Part shown: positions 26,787-35,172 of the stretch, piece after piece
How positions within the stretch are numbered: position 1 is the stretch's first letter
Layout: each line of letters opens with the position of its first letter
Origin: CBDIHP01 sp965279195
GTDB lineage: Bacteria; Planctomycetota; Planctomycetia; Isosphaerales; Isosphaeraceae
NCBI GenBank assembly: GCA_965279195.1
Contig: CBDIHP010000039.1
Location: 62,001-126,000, forward strand
Reading direction: 5' to 3'
Length of the DNA stretch: 64,000 nucleotides
Translations under genes and position numbers: made by a program
Notes under the pieces: generated by a model
The model's input: only the letters and a program-made list of their open reading frames with translations
The model's database searches: none
Told to the model about the DNA's origin: nothing

Positions 26787-27475
26787 CGCGGGGCCTCCGG
26801 CTTCTTCGCCGACCAGAGGACGAGCAGCCTCGCCCTCGGCAGTCTGCGGAAGATTGTCCGGGCCGACTCCTTCGGGGTCAATAAGAAGGTCACCCGGACC
26901 CGGTTGTATTGCCGCAAGTTGCGAATTTTAAAGACGTTCGGCCAGAACCAACGCTCCCGGACCGGGGAATCCGACGGATACATCCAGCGGCCCCGACGTT
27001 CGTCGATCCGCTTCACCAGGAGCGCCGGCAGCCAGGGCCGATCGCTGTTCAACGCCCCGGCATTCTTGTCCACGATCGCCACGATTCCGCCGGGTTTCAG
27101 CACGCGGAAGACCTCCGCCAGCGGCCGTTCCAGCGGCCCGAGATGCTCGAAGACCTCGATCGAGACCACCGCCGCGAAGGTGCCGTCGGCGAAGGGGAGC
27201 CGTCGCGACGAGCCGAGCACCCGGGGCATCCCGTGGGCCTTGGCCAGCATCGCCCTCGACAGGTCGAGACCGGTGACGCGGTAGCCCCGCTCGATGAGCC
27301 GGCGGGCGAAACGCCCCTGGCCGCAGCCGAGGTCGAGGATCCAGCCGGCGTCGGGCGGGGGAAGCACGTCGAGGACGGCATTGAGGCGCACGTCGTCCGT
27401 CGGCACGACGGCCTTGAACCGGCCGGCCTGGTCGTCGAACCGGCGACGGACCTCGGCGTCGTGCAACGCCGTCAT
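26783..27475 (-). CDS. SAM-dependent class I methyltransferase
   Basis: 230 residues with the Methyltransf_11-type Rossmann fold: motif I ILDLGCGQGRFARRLIERG, then VTGLDLSRAMLAKA, LPFADGTFAAVVSIEVFEHL and RVLKPGGIVAIVDKN. The C-terminal third contains a basic loop. It methylates an unknown acceptor, plausibly a sugar or lipid intermediate of the surrounding operon. It overlaps the upstream glycosyltransferase gene and the downstream deacetylase gene by 4 bp at each end. Confidence 0.88.
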   Translation of the reverse strand: MTALHDAEVRRRFDDQAGRFKAVVPTDDVRLNAVLDVLPPPDAGWILDLGCGQGRFARRLIERGYRVTGLDLSRAMLAKAHGMPRVLGSSRRLPFADGTFAAVVSIEVFEHLGPLERPLAEVFRVLKPGGIVAIVDKNAGALNSDRPWLPALLVKRIDERRGRWMYPSDSPVRERWFWPNVFKIRNLRQYNRVRVTFLLTPKESARTIFRRLPRARLLVLWSAKKPEAPR

Positions 27476-28245
27476 GCCGACTGCCTCTCGGCCCGGATCA
27501 TCTCGCGATGCTTCCAGTGCCGGACGGCGACCGAGAACCCCGACAGGAAGCAGAACGCGAAGCCTTCGAGGCCGTCGCGGAACCCTTGCTTGCCGACATA
27601 GAGCTTGAAGAACGTCCAGGCCGGGCGCAGGGTGAGGTCGCCGAAGCGGAGCTTCCGCCTCTCTCGCTGGAACTTGATGGCTTCCAGCGTCGTGTACTGG
27701 TTCAGCTTGCGCAGGAATGTCTGCATGTCGGGGATGGTGCGGTGCTGGAGGTGGTGCTTGAGGATCCCCATGGACCCGTCGAGCTGGACCGTCTCATGCA
27801 CCGCGCCCGTCCAACGGCCGGCCCCTCGCCGGAAGAGCCGCAGGGGGCGGTCGTACTGCGTCCCCGAGTAGCGGAACTGCCGCCCCAGGACGACGCTGCG
27901 GATCGGGACCTTGAACCCGACGTGGGGGTTCTCCGGGTTCGAGATGACCTCGCGGATCTCGGCCGCGAGTTCGGGCGAGGCCCGCTCGTCGGCGTCGATC
28001 GCGAAGATCCACTCGCCCGAGGCCAGGGCCAGGGCCGCATTGCGCTGGCTGGCGAAGTCGTCGAACGTCCGGATAGCGACGAGGTCGGCCCCGCGCTTGG
28101 CGATCTGCTCCGTCTCGTCCTTGCTAGCGCGGTCGACGACGACGATGACCTCGTTGGCCCACGAGACCGTGGCGAGGCACCTCGGTAGGTTCTCCGCCTC
28201 GTTCTTCGCCAGGATCAGGACCGAGACGCGAGGATATTTACGCAT
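27472..28245 (-). CDS. Glycosyltransferase family 2 (WaaE/KdtX-like)
   Basis: 257 residues. It shows the GT-A motifs RVSVLILAKNEAENLPRC, IVVVDRASKDETEQIAK and the metal-binding WIFAIDADERASPELA, followed by the TGAVHETV region typical of LPS-core beta-glucosyltransferases of the WaaE type. The C-terminus (LYVGKQGFRDGLEGFAFCF) has the conserved membrane-proximal helix of that subfamily. ATG 28245 is chosen because upstream sequence in this frame is antisense to the CDP-alcohol gene. The gene overlaps that gene by 8 bp and the methyltransferase by 4 bp. It likely adds a hexose to a lipid-linked envelope glycan. Confidence 0.9.
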   Translation of the reverse strand: MRKYPRVSVLILAKNEAENLPRCLATVSWANEVIVVVDRASKDETEQIAKRGADLVAIRTFDDFASQRNAALALASGEWIFAIDADERASPELAAEIREVISNPENPHVGFKVPIRSVVLGRQFRYSGTQYDRPLRLFRRGAGRWTGAVHETVQLDGSMGILKHHLQHRTIPDMQTFLRKLNQYTTLEAIKFQRERRKLRFGDLTLRPAWTFFKLYVGKQGFRDGLEGFAFCFLSGFSVAVRHWKHREMIRAERQSA

Positions 28246-29281
28246 GCCCGCCTGCCTTGCGGACGGCGCCGCCGAGAAAACGGACCGGGAAGTAGACCGA
28301 GAACAGGGCGAGTTCCCACTCCAGGAGCCCGAACGCCCCCAGCACGATCCAGGCATGCCAGCGGATGTCCGCATGCCCCAGCCAGTGCGCCAGCCCTCGC
28401 ACGCCCGACGGGGGCGGGACCGGGCCGGGCCTGTCGGTTTGCTGCGTCTGGGGCGACGGGGCGTCGGCCCAGATCGCATTGCCGATCATGAAGACGTACT
28501 TGCCCATGCCGTAGGCCATGCCGAGCAAAAGCCAGGCCACCGAGCCCGTGCGGAGGTACGCAGCCCAGGCGATGCCGGCGTGGAGCGTCATGTCCCCCAG
28601 CTCGTCGAAGGCCGCGTCGAGCCAGCGTCCGAACGGCGAGGCCGTCCCCTGGAGCCGGGCCAGGTGGCCGTCGGCCGTGTCGAGGACGAGGGCCAGGGCC
28701 AGGGCGAACGAGACCAAGGCGCAGGCGATCGGATGCGACGCGCCGAAGGCATAACCCGCCGACGAGACGAGCACGAGGAGGCCCGCCAGCGTCGTGAGGT
28801 GGTTCGGATGGACACGCGTCTTCTGGAGACGGGTCGCCAAAGCCTTCGCGGGTTCGAGTGCCCAGAAGCGGCCGAGCGGCTGGTAGTACCGCCTGCGGTT
28901 CAGCTCGTCGTCGGCCCCTTGCAACCCGTGGGGCTGGTCGAGACGCCAGACGACGGCCGACTCGGGGTTGCCGTCGCGGAGCAGGGTCTTTCGCAGCCGC
29001 GCGGGGTCGTAGAGCCGGTCGGAGCGGAGGATCACGGCCGACTCACGCGGCGGGCCGAGCAGGAGCCTGTAGCGCCGGCTCGGTCGATCGGCGATGGCCT
29101 GGGCGATGGCGTCCTCGTCGCCGTCGCGGACGTGGACGGCGATCTCGCCGGTGTTCAGGCCGTCCGCGAGGTCGAGGAGCTGATCGAGCACGTCCCGGCC
29201 GAGCACGCGCTCGCGGGCCAGCGGTCCTCTCGGACCCTGGGGCCGGGCGTCGATCGCGATCGGTCGGGCGGGGCGGGACAT
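28238..29281 (-). CDS. CDP-alcohol phosphatidyltransferase family protein with extra N-terminal domain
   Basis: 347 residues. The complete CDP-alcohol phosphotransferase signature D-x2-DG-x2-AR-x8-G-x3-D-x3-D is present in DTADGHLARL...GRWLDAAFDELGD at about residues 198-222, within several hydrophobic helices (LAGLLVLVSSAGYAFG, ACALVSFALALALVL). The first ~125 residues are soluble and resemble a reduced nucleotidyltransferase or regulatory domain (AIAVHVRDGDE-like alternation, SAVVWRLDQPHG). The enzyme condenses a CDP-alcohol with a second alcohol in the membrane; inositol- or glycerol-phosphate lipid products are possible. It lies 66 bp after the first GT2 gene of the cluster and overlaps the next gene. 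Confidence 0.87.
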   Translation of the reverse strand: MSRPARPIAIDARPQGPRGPLARERVLGRDVLDQLLDLADGLNTGEIAVHVRDGDEDAIAQAIADRPSRRYRLLLGPPRESAVILRSDRLYDPARLRKTLLRDGNPESAVVWRLDQPHGLQGADDELNRRRYYQPLGRFWALEPAKALATRLQKTRVHPNHLTTLAGLLVLVSSAGYAFGASHPIACALVSFALALALVLDTADGHLARLQGTASPFGRWLDAAFDELGDMTLHAGIAWAAYLRTGSVAWLLLGMAYGMGKYVFMIGNAIWADAPSPQTQQTDRPGPVPPPSGVRGLAHWLGHADIRWHAWIVLGAFGLLEWELALFSVYFPVRFLGGAVRKAGGHA

Positions 29282-29347
29282 TCGCGCCTCCTTGCGCTCC
29301 GTCTTGCCTCGGGATTTCGTCGATACGGCAACAAACCTGATCGGAAA

Positions 29348-30316
29348 TCAGGGGCGGGATTCGAAGGCAAATTGTTCGAAGAAGGCGTCCTGCCGCTTCG
29401 ACCAGTCTCGCCACAGGCCCTTATGCGTCCGTCGCCGCTCCAGGGCCCGATTCCTCAGGCACCAGGCCTCGCGGAAGGCCCGAAGCACGTCGGTCCGGCG
29501 CCGGATGAGGGCATCGAGCAACCGGGCGGGCAGCCAGGCGAGGTGTTCGAACAACAGACGTCCGCGGAGGTTCTTCCAGGCGAACAGGAGCGTGTTGCGT
29601 ACGGCCAGGCGGTCGCAGCCCGACGCCCCGAAGGCCGGGCCGAACGAGCCCAGGCCCTTGTGGAAGGCGACCGACCCGGGGACGTAGAGCCCGGTCCAGC
29701 CGGCCATCCAGCCCCGGAAGCCGAGGTCGAGGTCCTCGATCCGGCCGGGGAAGTAGAGCGTGTCGTAGCCGCCGATCGCCAGGAACTTCGCCCGATCCAC
29801 GGCCAGGATCGGCCCGGCGGAGGCCGTCAGTCCGGGTTCCTCGACGTGGGCCAGGTGGTCGGGCACCCTGGAGAGGCCCTGGACCATCCCGAACCGCGAC
29901 CGGACCCGAGTCCGCATCCCCTCGTATTCGCGGCCATCGAACGTCCAGCATTGGGGGGCGGCGAACAGGGCGTCGGGATCGGCGTCCAGGGCGTCCAGCA
30001 GCGGGCGAATCGCGTCCGGCTCCAGCTTGACGTCGTTGTTGAGCAGGAAGAGGATCCGCTCCGAGCGTCTGGCCAGGACCGCGTTGAACGACGCCAGGCC
30101 CCGGTTGGGCTCCCGGATCACCTCGACCTCGGGCCAGTGCTCGGCCAGGTAGGCGAGGGAGCCGTCGGTGGATTCGTTGTCGATGACCGTGACGCCGCAG
30201 GGGATGGGCGACCGGCGCGCGGCCTCGGCGAGCGAGGGGAGGCACTCGGCCAGCAACCCCTCGCCGTTGTAGTTCAGGACCAGGATTCGGGTGGAATCGT
30301 CGCCCATGGGCTCCAT
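29348..30316 (-). CDS. Glycosyltransferase family 2 (rhamnosyltransferase-like), first gene of glycan cluster
   Basis: 322 residues. Motifs: TRILVLNYNGEGLLAECLPSL, GVTVIDNESTDGSLAYL, ILFLLNNDVKLEPDAI (the N-x-D-V variant of the DXD metal site), and YFPGRIEDLDLGFRGWMAG, characteristic of dTDP-rhamnosyl-type GT2 enzymes. The C-terminus has arginine-rich amphipathic helices suitable for membrane association. It is the first gene of the minus-strand operon, with a 120-bp divergent upstream region shared with the aldo/keto reductase, which should contain the promoter. ATG 30316 or the ATG three codons later may be used. Confidence 0.88.
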   Translation of the reverse strand: MEPMGDDSTRILVLNYNGEGLLAECLPSLAEAARRSPIPCGVTVIDNESTDGSLAYLAEHWPEVEVIREPNRGLASFNAVLARRSERILFLLNNDVKLEPDAIRPLLDALDADPDALFAAPQCWTFDGREYEGMRTRVRSRFGMVQGLSRVPDHLAHVEEPGLTASAGPILAVDRAKFLAIGGYDTLYFPGRIEDLDLGFRGWMAGWTGLYVPGSVAFHKGLGSFGPAFGASGCDRLAVRNTLLFAWKNLRGRLLFEHLAWLPARLLDALIRRRTDVLRAFREAWCLRNRALERRRTHKGLWRDWSKRQDAFFEQFAFESRP

Positions 30317-30436
30317 CCCTCGGGCCTCAACGATTGGCGGGACTCTCAGGCGGGCGTACCATACGGGGAAGTCGCCAAACGGTCAATGCCGGCCGAAATG
30401 CTTCCCCGTGCCCTCGAAATCGGACGAGACCCGCCC

Positions 30437-31408
30437 ATGGACATGCCCCGCCGGACCTTCCTCGAAGCGGCCGCCGCCGTGTGCCTGGCCCCGAACCTCG
30501 CCGGCGCCGCCGCCCCGGCCGGGCTCCCCAAACGGGCGTTCGGCAAGACCGGCCTCCAGGTCTCGATCCTGGGCTTCGGCTCGGGCAGCCGGTTCCTGAT
30601 GTACAAGGAAGAGGACAAGGCCCTCGAAGCCCTGAACCGGGCGATCGACCTGGGCGTGACCTACATCGACACCGCCCACTCCTACGGCAACGGCCTGAGC
30701 GAGGAGCGGATCGGCAAGGTCCTGGCGAAGCGTCGGGGCGAGGTCGTGCTCGCCACCAAGATCGGGGCCCGGACCCGCGACGAGGGGATGAAGCAGATCG
30801 AGCTGAGCCTCAAGCGGCTCCAGACCGACAGGCTCGACGTCCTCCACATCCACGCCCTCAGCGGACTGCCCGACCTCGAAGCGATCGAGAAGCCGAACGG
30901 GGTCCTCAATGCGCTCTACGAGGCCCGCGAGCAGAAGCTGGCCCGGGCGATCGGAATCACCTGCCACGCCTCGCCCGAGGCGCTCAAGCTCGCCCTGGAA
31001 CGGCACGACTTCGACGCGACCCAGATGGCGCTCAACGCCGCGCTGGCCCGGATGGTCGACGCCAAGGGGGGGATGAAAGCCACGGCGACTCCCGTCGGCA
31101 GCTTCGAGCAGATCGCGCTGCCGGTCGCCGTCCGCAAGAAGATGGGCATCATCGCCATGAAGGTGTTCGGGCAGGAGCAGATCGTCGGGACGGCCCCGAT
31201 CGAGAAGCTGATGGCCTACAGCCTGTCGCTGCCGGTCAGCCTCACGAGTCTGGGGATGCCGAAGCTGGAGTTCATCACGCAGAACGTCGAGATCGCCCGC
31301 AACGTCAAGCCCCTCTCGGACGCCGAGCGGAAGGCGATCCACGACGGCATCGACCAGGAGAAGAAGGTGGCGATGGCCGACTTCTTCCGCGACCACCGGG
31401 ACGCCTGA
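30437..31408 (+). CDS. Tat-exported aldo/keto reductase, second copy
   Basis: 323 residues. MDMPRRTFLEAAAAVCLAPN is a twin-arginine signal (RRTFLE) with an Ala-rich core ending near AGAAAP. The barrel has the catalytic Asp and Tyr in YIDTAHSYGNGLSEERIGK, Lys in VLATKIGAR and His in DVLHIHALSG. It is clearly a relative of the protein at 16182-17219 but differs in length and in most of the sequence, so the two are not a recent duplication. The frame is open far upstream, but everything before 30437 is antisense to the glycan cluster and is rejected. It is followed after 6 bp by the decarboxylase gene. Confidence 0.9.
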   Translation: MDMPRRTFLEAAAAVCLAPNLAGAAAPAGLPKRAFGKTGLQVSILGFGSGSRFLMYKEEDKALEALNRAIDLGVTYIDTAHSYGNGLSEERIGKVLAKRRGEVVLATKIGARTRDEGMKQIELSLKRLQTDRLDVLHIHALSGLPDLEAIEKPNGVLNALYEAREQKLARAIGITCHASPEALKLALERHDFDATQMALNAALARMVDAKGGMKATATPVGSFEQIALPVAVRKKMGIIAMKVFGQEQIVGTAPIEKLMAYSLSLPVSLTSLGMPKLEFITQNVEIARNVKPLSDAERKAIHDGIDQEKKVAMADFFRDHRDA

Positions 31409-31414
31409 CCTCGG

Positions 31415-32842
31415 ATGAGCATGACCCCCGACGAATTCCGCAAGCGCGGCCATGAGCTGATAGACTGGCTCGCCGACTACCGCGAATCCATCCCCGATCG
31501 CCCCGTCATGGCCCGCACCGAGCCCGGGGAGATCCGGGCCGGCCTGCCGGCGAGCCCGCCCGATCGGCCCGAGCCGTTCGAGGGCATCCTCGGCGACCTC
31601 GATTCCAGGCTGCTGCCGGGGTTGACGCTCTGGCAGCATCCGAAGTTCTTCGGGTACTTCCCGGCGAACGCCACCTACGCCAGCGTCCTCGGCGACATCC
31701 TCAGCAGCGGCCTCGGGGTGCTCGGCCTGTCGTGGCAGGCGGCCCCGGCCTTGACGGAGGTCGAGGAGGTCGTCTCCGACTGGATGCGGCAGGCCGTCGG
31801 GCTGTCGGACGCCTGGAGCGGCGTGATCCAGGATACGGCGTCGACCTCCTCGCTCATCGCCCTGATCTGCGCCCGCGAGAAGGTCTCCGGCTTCTCATTG
31901 AACCGCGAAGGCTTGCAGGGGCAGGGGGCCCCGCTGGTGGTCTACGCCAGCGGCCAGTCGCACAGTTCCGTCGAGAAGGCCGCGCTCCTGGCCGGGTTCG
32001 GGCGGGACCATGTGCGGTCGATCCCGGTCGATTCGGCCTATGCGATGGATCCGGCGGCACTGCGGGCGGCCATCGAACGCGACCGCGCCGAGGGCAGGAT
32101 CCCCTGCGCCGTCGTGGCCACGACGGGAACGACCGGCTGCACGGCATTCGACCCGATCGCGGCTATCGAGGTGATTTGCCGCGAGTTTGGCGTCTGGCTG
32201 CACGTTGACGCGGCGATGGCGGGCTCGGGGATGATCCTGCCCGAACTCCGGCCGCTCTGGGATGGCATCGAGGGGGCGGACTCGATCGTCCTGAACCCCC
32301 ACAAGTGGCTCGGCGTGGTCTTCGACTGCTCGATCTACTACGTCCGCGACCCCGAGCACCTCGCCCGCGTCATGTCCACGAACCCGAGCTACCTGCAGAC
32401 CTCGGTGGACGGCCGCGTCAAGAACTACCGCGACTGGGGCATCCCGCTCGGCAGGCGGTTCCGGGCCCTGAAACTCTGGTTCCTGATGCGGCTCGAAGGG
32501 CTCGACGCCTTGAGGGGGCGCTTGCGGCGAGACATCGACAACGCCCGATGGTTGGCCGAACACGTCGCGAGGACGCCGGGGTGGAAGGTTGTTGCCCCGG
32601 TGCCGCTCCAGACGGTCTGCATCCGCCACGAGCCCCCGGGACTGGAGGGCGAGGCGCTCGACGCCCACACGAAGGGCTGGGCGGAGCGGGTGAATCGGTC
32701 GGGGCTGGCGTACCTGACCCCGGCGATCCTCGATGGGCGCTGGATGGTGCGGGTTTCGGTCGGGGCGGAGGCGACGGAGCGGGCGGATGTCGAGGAGGCC
32801 TGGCGTGTGATCCGGGCCGAGGCGGAGTCTCGGCTCGATTGA
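31415..32842 (+). CDS. PLP-dependent group II amino-acid decarboxylase (aromatic-amino-acid type)
   Basis: 475 residues. It begins with the family's MTPDEFRKRGHELIDWLADY and carries HPKFFGYFPANATYASVLGD, the cofactor region ATTGTTGCTAFDPI, HVDAAMAGSGMILPE (Asp contacting the pyridine N) and the Schiff-base Lys K297 in NPHKWLGVVFDCS. This fits the aromatic-L-amino-acid/tryptophan/tyrosine decarboxylase group; glutamate decarboxylase is less likely. Products would be aromatic amines such as tryptamine or tyramine. It probably shares a transcript with the exported aldo/keto reductase 6 bp upstream. Substrate specificity cannot be fixed from sequence. Confidence 0.92.
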   Translation: MSMTPDEFRKRGHELIDWLADYRESIPDRPVMARTEPGEIRAGLPASPPDRPEPFEGILGDLDSRLLPGLTLWQHPKFFGYFPANATYASVLGDILSSGLGVLGLSWQAAPALTEVEEVVSDWMRQAVGLSDAWSGVIQDTASTSSLIALICAREKVSGFSLNREGLQGQGAPLVVYASGQSHSSVEKAALLAGFGRDHVRSIPVDSAYAMDPAALRAAIERDRAEGRIPCAVVATTGTTGCTAFDPIAAIEVICREFGVWLHVDAAMAGSGMILPELRPLWDGIEGADSIVLNPHKWLGVVFDCSIYYVRDPEHLARVMSTNPSYLQTSVDGRVKNYRDWGIPLGRRFRALKLWFLMRLEGLDALRGRLRRDIDNARWLAEHVARTPGWKVVAPVPLQTVCIRHEPPGLEGEALDAHTKGWAERVNRSGLAYLTPAILDGRWMVRVSVGAEATERADVEEAWRVIRAEAESRLD

Positions 32843-32917
32843 TCGGGGAGGTCGCGCGGGGTATCTTCGCACGATCCCACCGCAACCCTCCCCGCTCGAA
32901 CGAGGTACGCTGACGAC

Positions 32918-33199
32918 ATGGCCGGCCTGGACCATCATGCTCCCGCCCCCGAGGAGGCGAGGGACCCGATCTCGGAGCGTCACAACGCCCGGCTCGGCCT
33001 GATCCTCTTCGCGATCTACTTCGCCGGCTATGTCGGCTACGTCGGCATCAACGCCTTCTGGCCCGACCTGATGGACGCGGTCCCGCTCATGGGGCTGAAC
33101 TGGGCCGTGGTGTCGGGGATGGCCCTGATCCTCGGGGCCCTGGTCCTCTCGCTGGTCTACGCCGCCCTCTGCAAGACGCCGGGGGGGACCCAGGGATGA
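32918..33199 (+). CDS. DUF485 membrane protein (YjcH-like)
   Basis: 93 residues with two hydrophobic helices (LGLILFAIYFAGYVGYVGIN and WAVVSGMALILGALVLSLVYA) separated by a short loop, the DUF485 pattern. In many bacteria this small protein is encoded directly before the acetate permease ActP, and the same is true here: the stop codon overlaps the actP start by 4 bp (ATGA). Its role in acetate uptake is not established. The spacing of 75 bp from the decarboxylase suggests a separate or weakly linked transcript. Confidence 0.9.
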   Translation: MAGLDHHAPAPEEARDPISERHNARLGLILFAIYFAGYVGYVGINAFWPDLMDAVPLMGLNWAVVSGMALILGALVLSLVYAALCKTPGGTQG

Positions 33200-34935
33200 T
33201 CCACGAGTCGTCTTCGATCGCGGTCGTGGTCTTCGGGCTGTTCGTCGCCTTGACCCTCGGCCTGAGCATCTACCTCGGCCGCCGGGCCCAGACCTCCGCC
33301 GGCTACTTCGCCGCCGGCGGCGGGGTCCCCTGGTTCGTGAACGGGATCGCCTTCGCCGGCGATTACCTCTCGGCCGCGTCGTTCCTCGGCATCTGCGGTA
33401 TGATCGCGTTCTACGGCTATGACGGGTTCCTCTACTCGATCGGCTACCTCGCAGGCTGGGTCGTCGCGCTCTTTGTCATTGCCGAGCCCCTCAAGCGGCT
33501 CGGCAAGTTCACGATCGCCGACGCCCTCGACCGCCAGTTCCAGTCGAAGGGGATCAAGCTGGCTGTGGCGATCAGTACCCTGGTCGTGAGCCTGTTCTAC
33601 CTGATCCCCCAGATGGTCGGCGCGGGCGTGCTCATCAGGCCATTGCTCGGCCTGCCGCACGCGGTGGGCGTGATCATGGTCGGGGCGGTCGTCGTGTTCA
33701 TCGTCGCGACGGCGGGCATGGCGTCGACGACGTACGTGCAGTTCCTCAAGGGGTCGCTGCTGCTGTTCTTCAGCGCGATCCTGACGGTGATGATCCTGAA
33801 CCGGGGCCTCAAGGTCGAGAACCACCCCGACGCCCTCAAGCCGCAGACCATCACCGTCACCAAGGACGGCAAGACGCTCGTGAATGGGCTGCCGCAGGGG
33901 AAGGAGACAGGCCAGGCGGACGTGAGGCCGGTGGGGCACATCTCGAAGCTCCCCGGCGGCAAGACCGAGACCGGCCCGCTCGACCCGATCTCGTTCCTCG
34001 CCACGCTCCGCGAGAGCGAGGTCATCCTCTGGACGAGCAAGAAGACCACCGACGACAAGGGCTCCACGACCGTGTACAGCCCCGTGGCGACCCCCGGGGC
34101 CGACGTGCTCCGCCCCGGCAACAGCCCGACGTTCAAGGGCATCAAGGGGACGTCCGCGTCGGCACGATGGAACTTCGTTTCGCTGATGGTCGCCCTGTTC
34201 TGCGGGACGGCGTCGCTGCCTCACATCCTGATCCGCTACTACACGGTCAAGGATGCCGCCGCCGCGCGGAAGTCGACGGTGGTCGGCATCGCGGCCATCG
34301 GGGCGTTCTATGTCCTGACGCTCTACATGGGCCTCGGTGCCATGACCGGCGGGGCGATCGACGTCACGAATACCAACATGGCGGCCCCGCTGCTCGCCAA
34401 GAGCTTCGGCCCCTGGCTGTTCGCGATCATCTCGGCCGTGGCGTTCACGACCGTCCTCGGCACGGTGAGCGGCCTGATCGTCGCGGCCTCGGGCGCGGTG
34501 GTGCACGACCTGATCGGCGGGTTCCTCGGGATCCAGATGGCCGACGCCTCGAAGGTGCGGGTCGGGAAGATCTCGGCGGCGTTCGTCGGCGTGATCGCGG
34601 TCGTCCTCGGGATCGTCTTCGAGAAGATGAACGTCAGCTTCCTGGTCGGCTGGGCGTTCAGCGTGGCGGCCTCGGCCAACCTGCCCGCGCTCACGATGCT
34701 CCTGTTCTGGAAGGGCACGACCAAGCAAGGGATCATCGCCTCGGTGACGCTCGGTATGCTCAGCTCGCTGGCCTGGATCCTGCTGTCGGCCGACACCTAC
34801 AAGGACGTCTTCGGCCTGCCTCCGGAGCAATCCATCGTGCCGTTCAGCCAGCCGGGGATCGTGACCATCCCGTTCAGCTTCCTGGTGCTCGTGGTGGTCT
34901 CTCTGGCCACCCGGCCGAAGGCGAAACCGGGTTGA
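33196..34935 (+). CDS. actP: Cation/acetate symporter ActP (sodium:solute symporter family)
   Basis: 579 residues with about 13 hydrophobic spans. SSS-family landmarks include RRAQTSAGYFAAGGGVPWFVNGIA, GDYLSAASFLGICGMIAFYGYDG, ISTLVVSLFYLIPQMVGAG and SLPHILIRYYTVKDAAAARKS. It takes up acetate or a similar short monocarboxylate with Na+. A soluble, charged insert of about 100 residues (about 215-315) between spans is longer than in E. coli ActP (549 residues total) and also contains beta-like repeats. It is translationally coupled to the DUF485 gene. Acetate is the expected substrate from this pairing; pyruvate or propionate remain possible. Confidence 0.93.
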   Translation: MIHESSSIAVVVFGLFVALTLGLSIYLGRRAQTSAGYFAAGGGVPWFVNGIAFAGDYLSAASFLGICGMIAFYGYDGFLYSIGYLAGWVVALFVIAEPLKRLGKFTIADALDRQFQSKGIKLAVAISTLVVSLFYLIPQMVGAGVLIRPLLGLPHAVGVIMVGAVVVFIVATAGMASTTYVQFLKGSLLLFFSAILTVMILNRGLKVENHPDALKPQTITVTKDGKTLVNGLPQGKETGQADVRPVGHISKLPGGKTETGPLDPISFLATLRESEVILWTSKKTTDDKGSTTVYSPVATPGADVLRPGNSPTFKGIKGTSASARWNFVSLMVALFCGTASLPHILIRYYTVKDAAAARKSTVVGIAAIGAFYVLTLYMGLGAMTGGAIDVTNTNMAAPLLAKSFGPWLFAIISAVAFTTVLGTVSGLIVAASGAVVHDLIGGFLGIQMADASKVRVGKISAAFVGVIAVVLGIVFEKMNVSFLVGWAFSVAASANLPALTMLLFWKGTTKQGIIASVTLGMLSSLAWILLSADTYKDVFGLPPEQSIVPFSQPGIVTIPFSFLVLVVVSLATRPKAKPG

Positions 34936-35032
34936 GGCGGGGCCAACCTCGTGCCGAACGTCGGGGGGTGATCAGTTCAATTCCTCGATGGAATCGTTCG
35001 TTTGATTCTGGAGAAACCCTTGCATTGTTCGG

Positions 35033-35054
35033 ATTTGGAGCTTAAGATCCAAAT
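35033..35054. promoter_or_regulatory. Operator-like dyad upstream of the GntR gene
   Basis: ATTTGGA (35033-35039) and TCCAAAT (35048-35054) form a perfect inverted repeat around GCTTAAGA, in the most AT-rich part of the 237-bp region between actP and the GntR gene. The whole 22-bp site is nearly symmetric. It is a natural candidate for autoregulation by the FadR/FCD-type regulator just downstream; this is inference only. Confidence 0.4.
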
Positions 35055-35172
35055 TAGATGCGAGAGGCGTCCTCCCCGGGACGCGCGGACCCCCCTCCGT
35101 CTCCTCCGAGCCGTACACTCGGCTCCCCCCGCCTTCCCGAACTCCCCGACGCGCCCCGCCCTGGACAGGTCG

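Noticed and set aside
22471..30316. Genomic island or prophage over the glycan cluster
   Set aside because: No integrase, tRNA, attachment repeats or clear composition shift; gene overlaps suggest a stable chromosomal operon.
27911..30436. Long N-terminal extension of the second exported aldo/keto reductase
   Set aside because: The frame is open but entirely antisense to the glycan cluster; the Tat signal at 30437 marks the real start.
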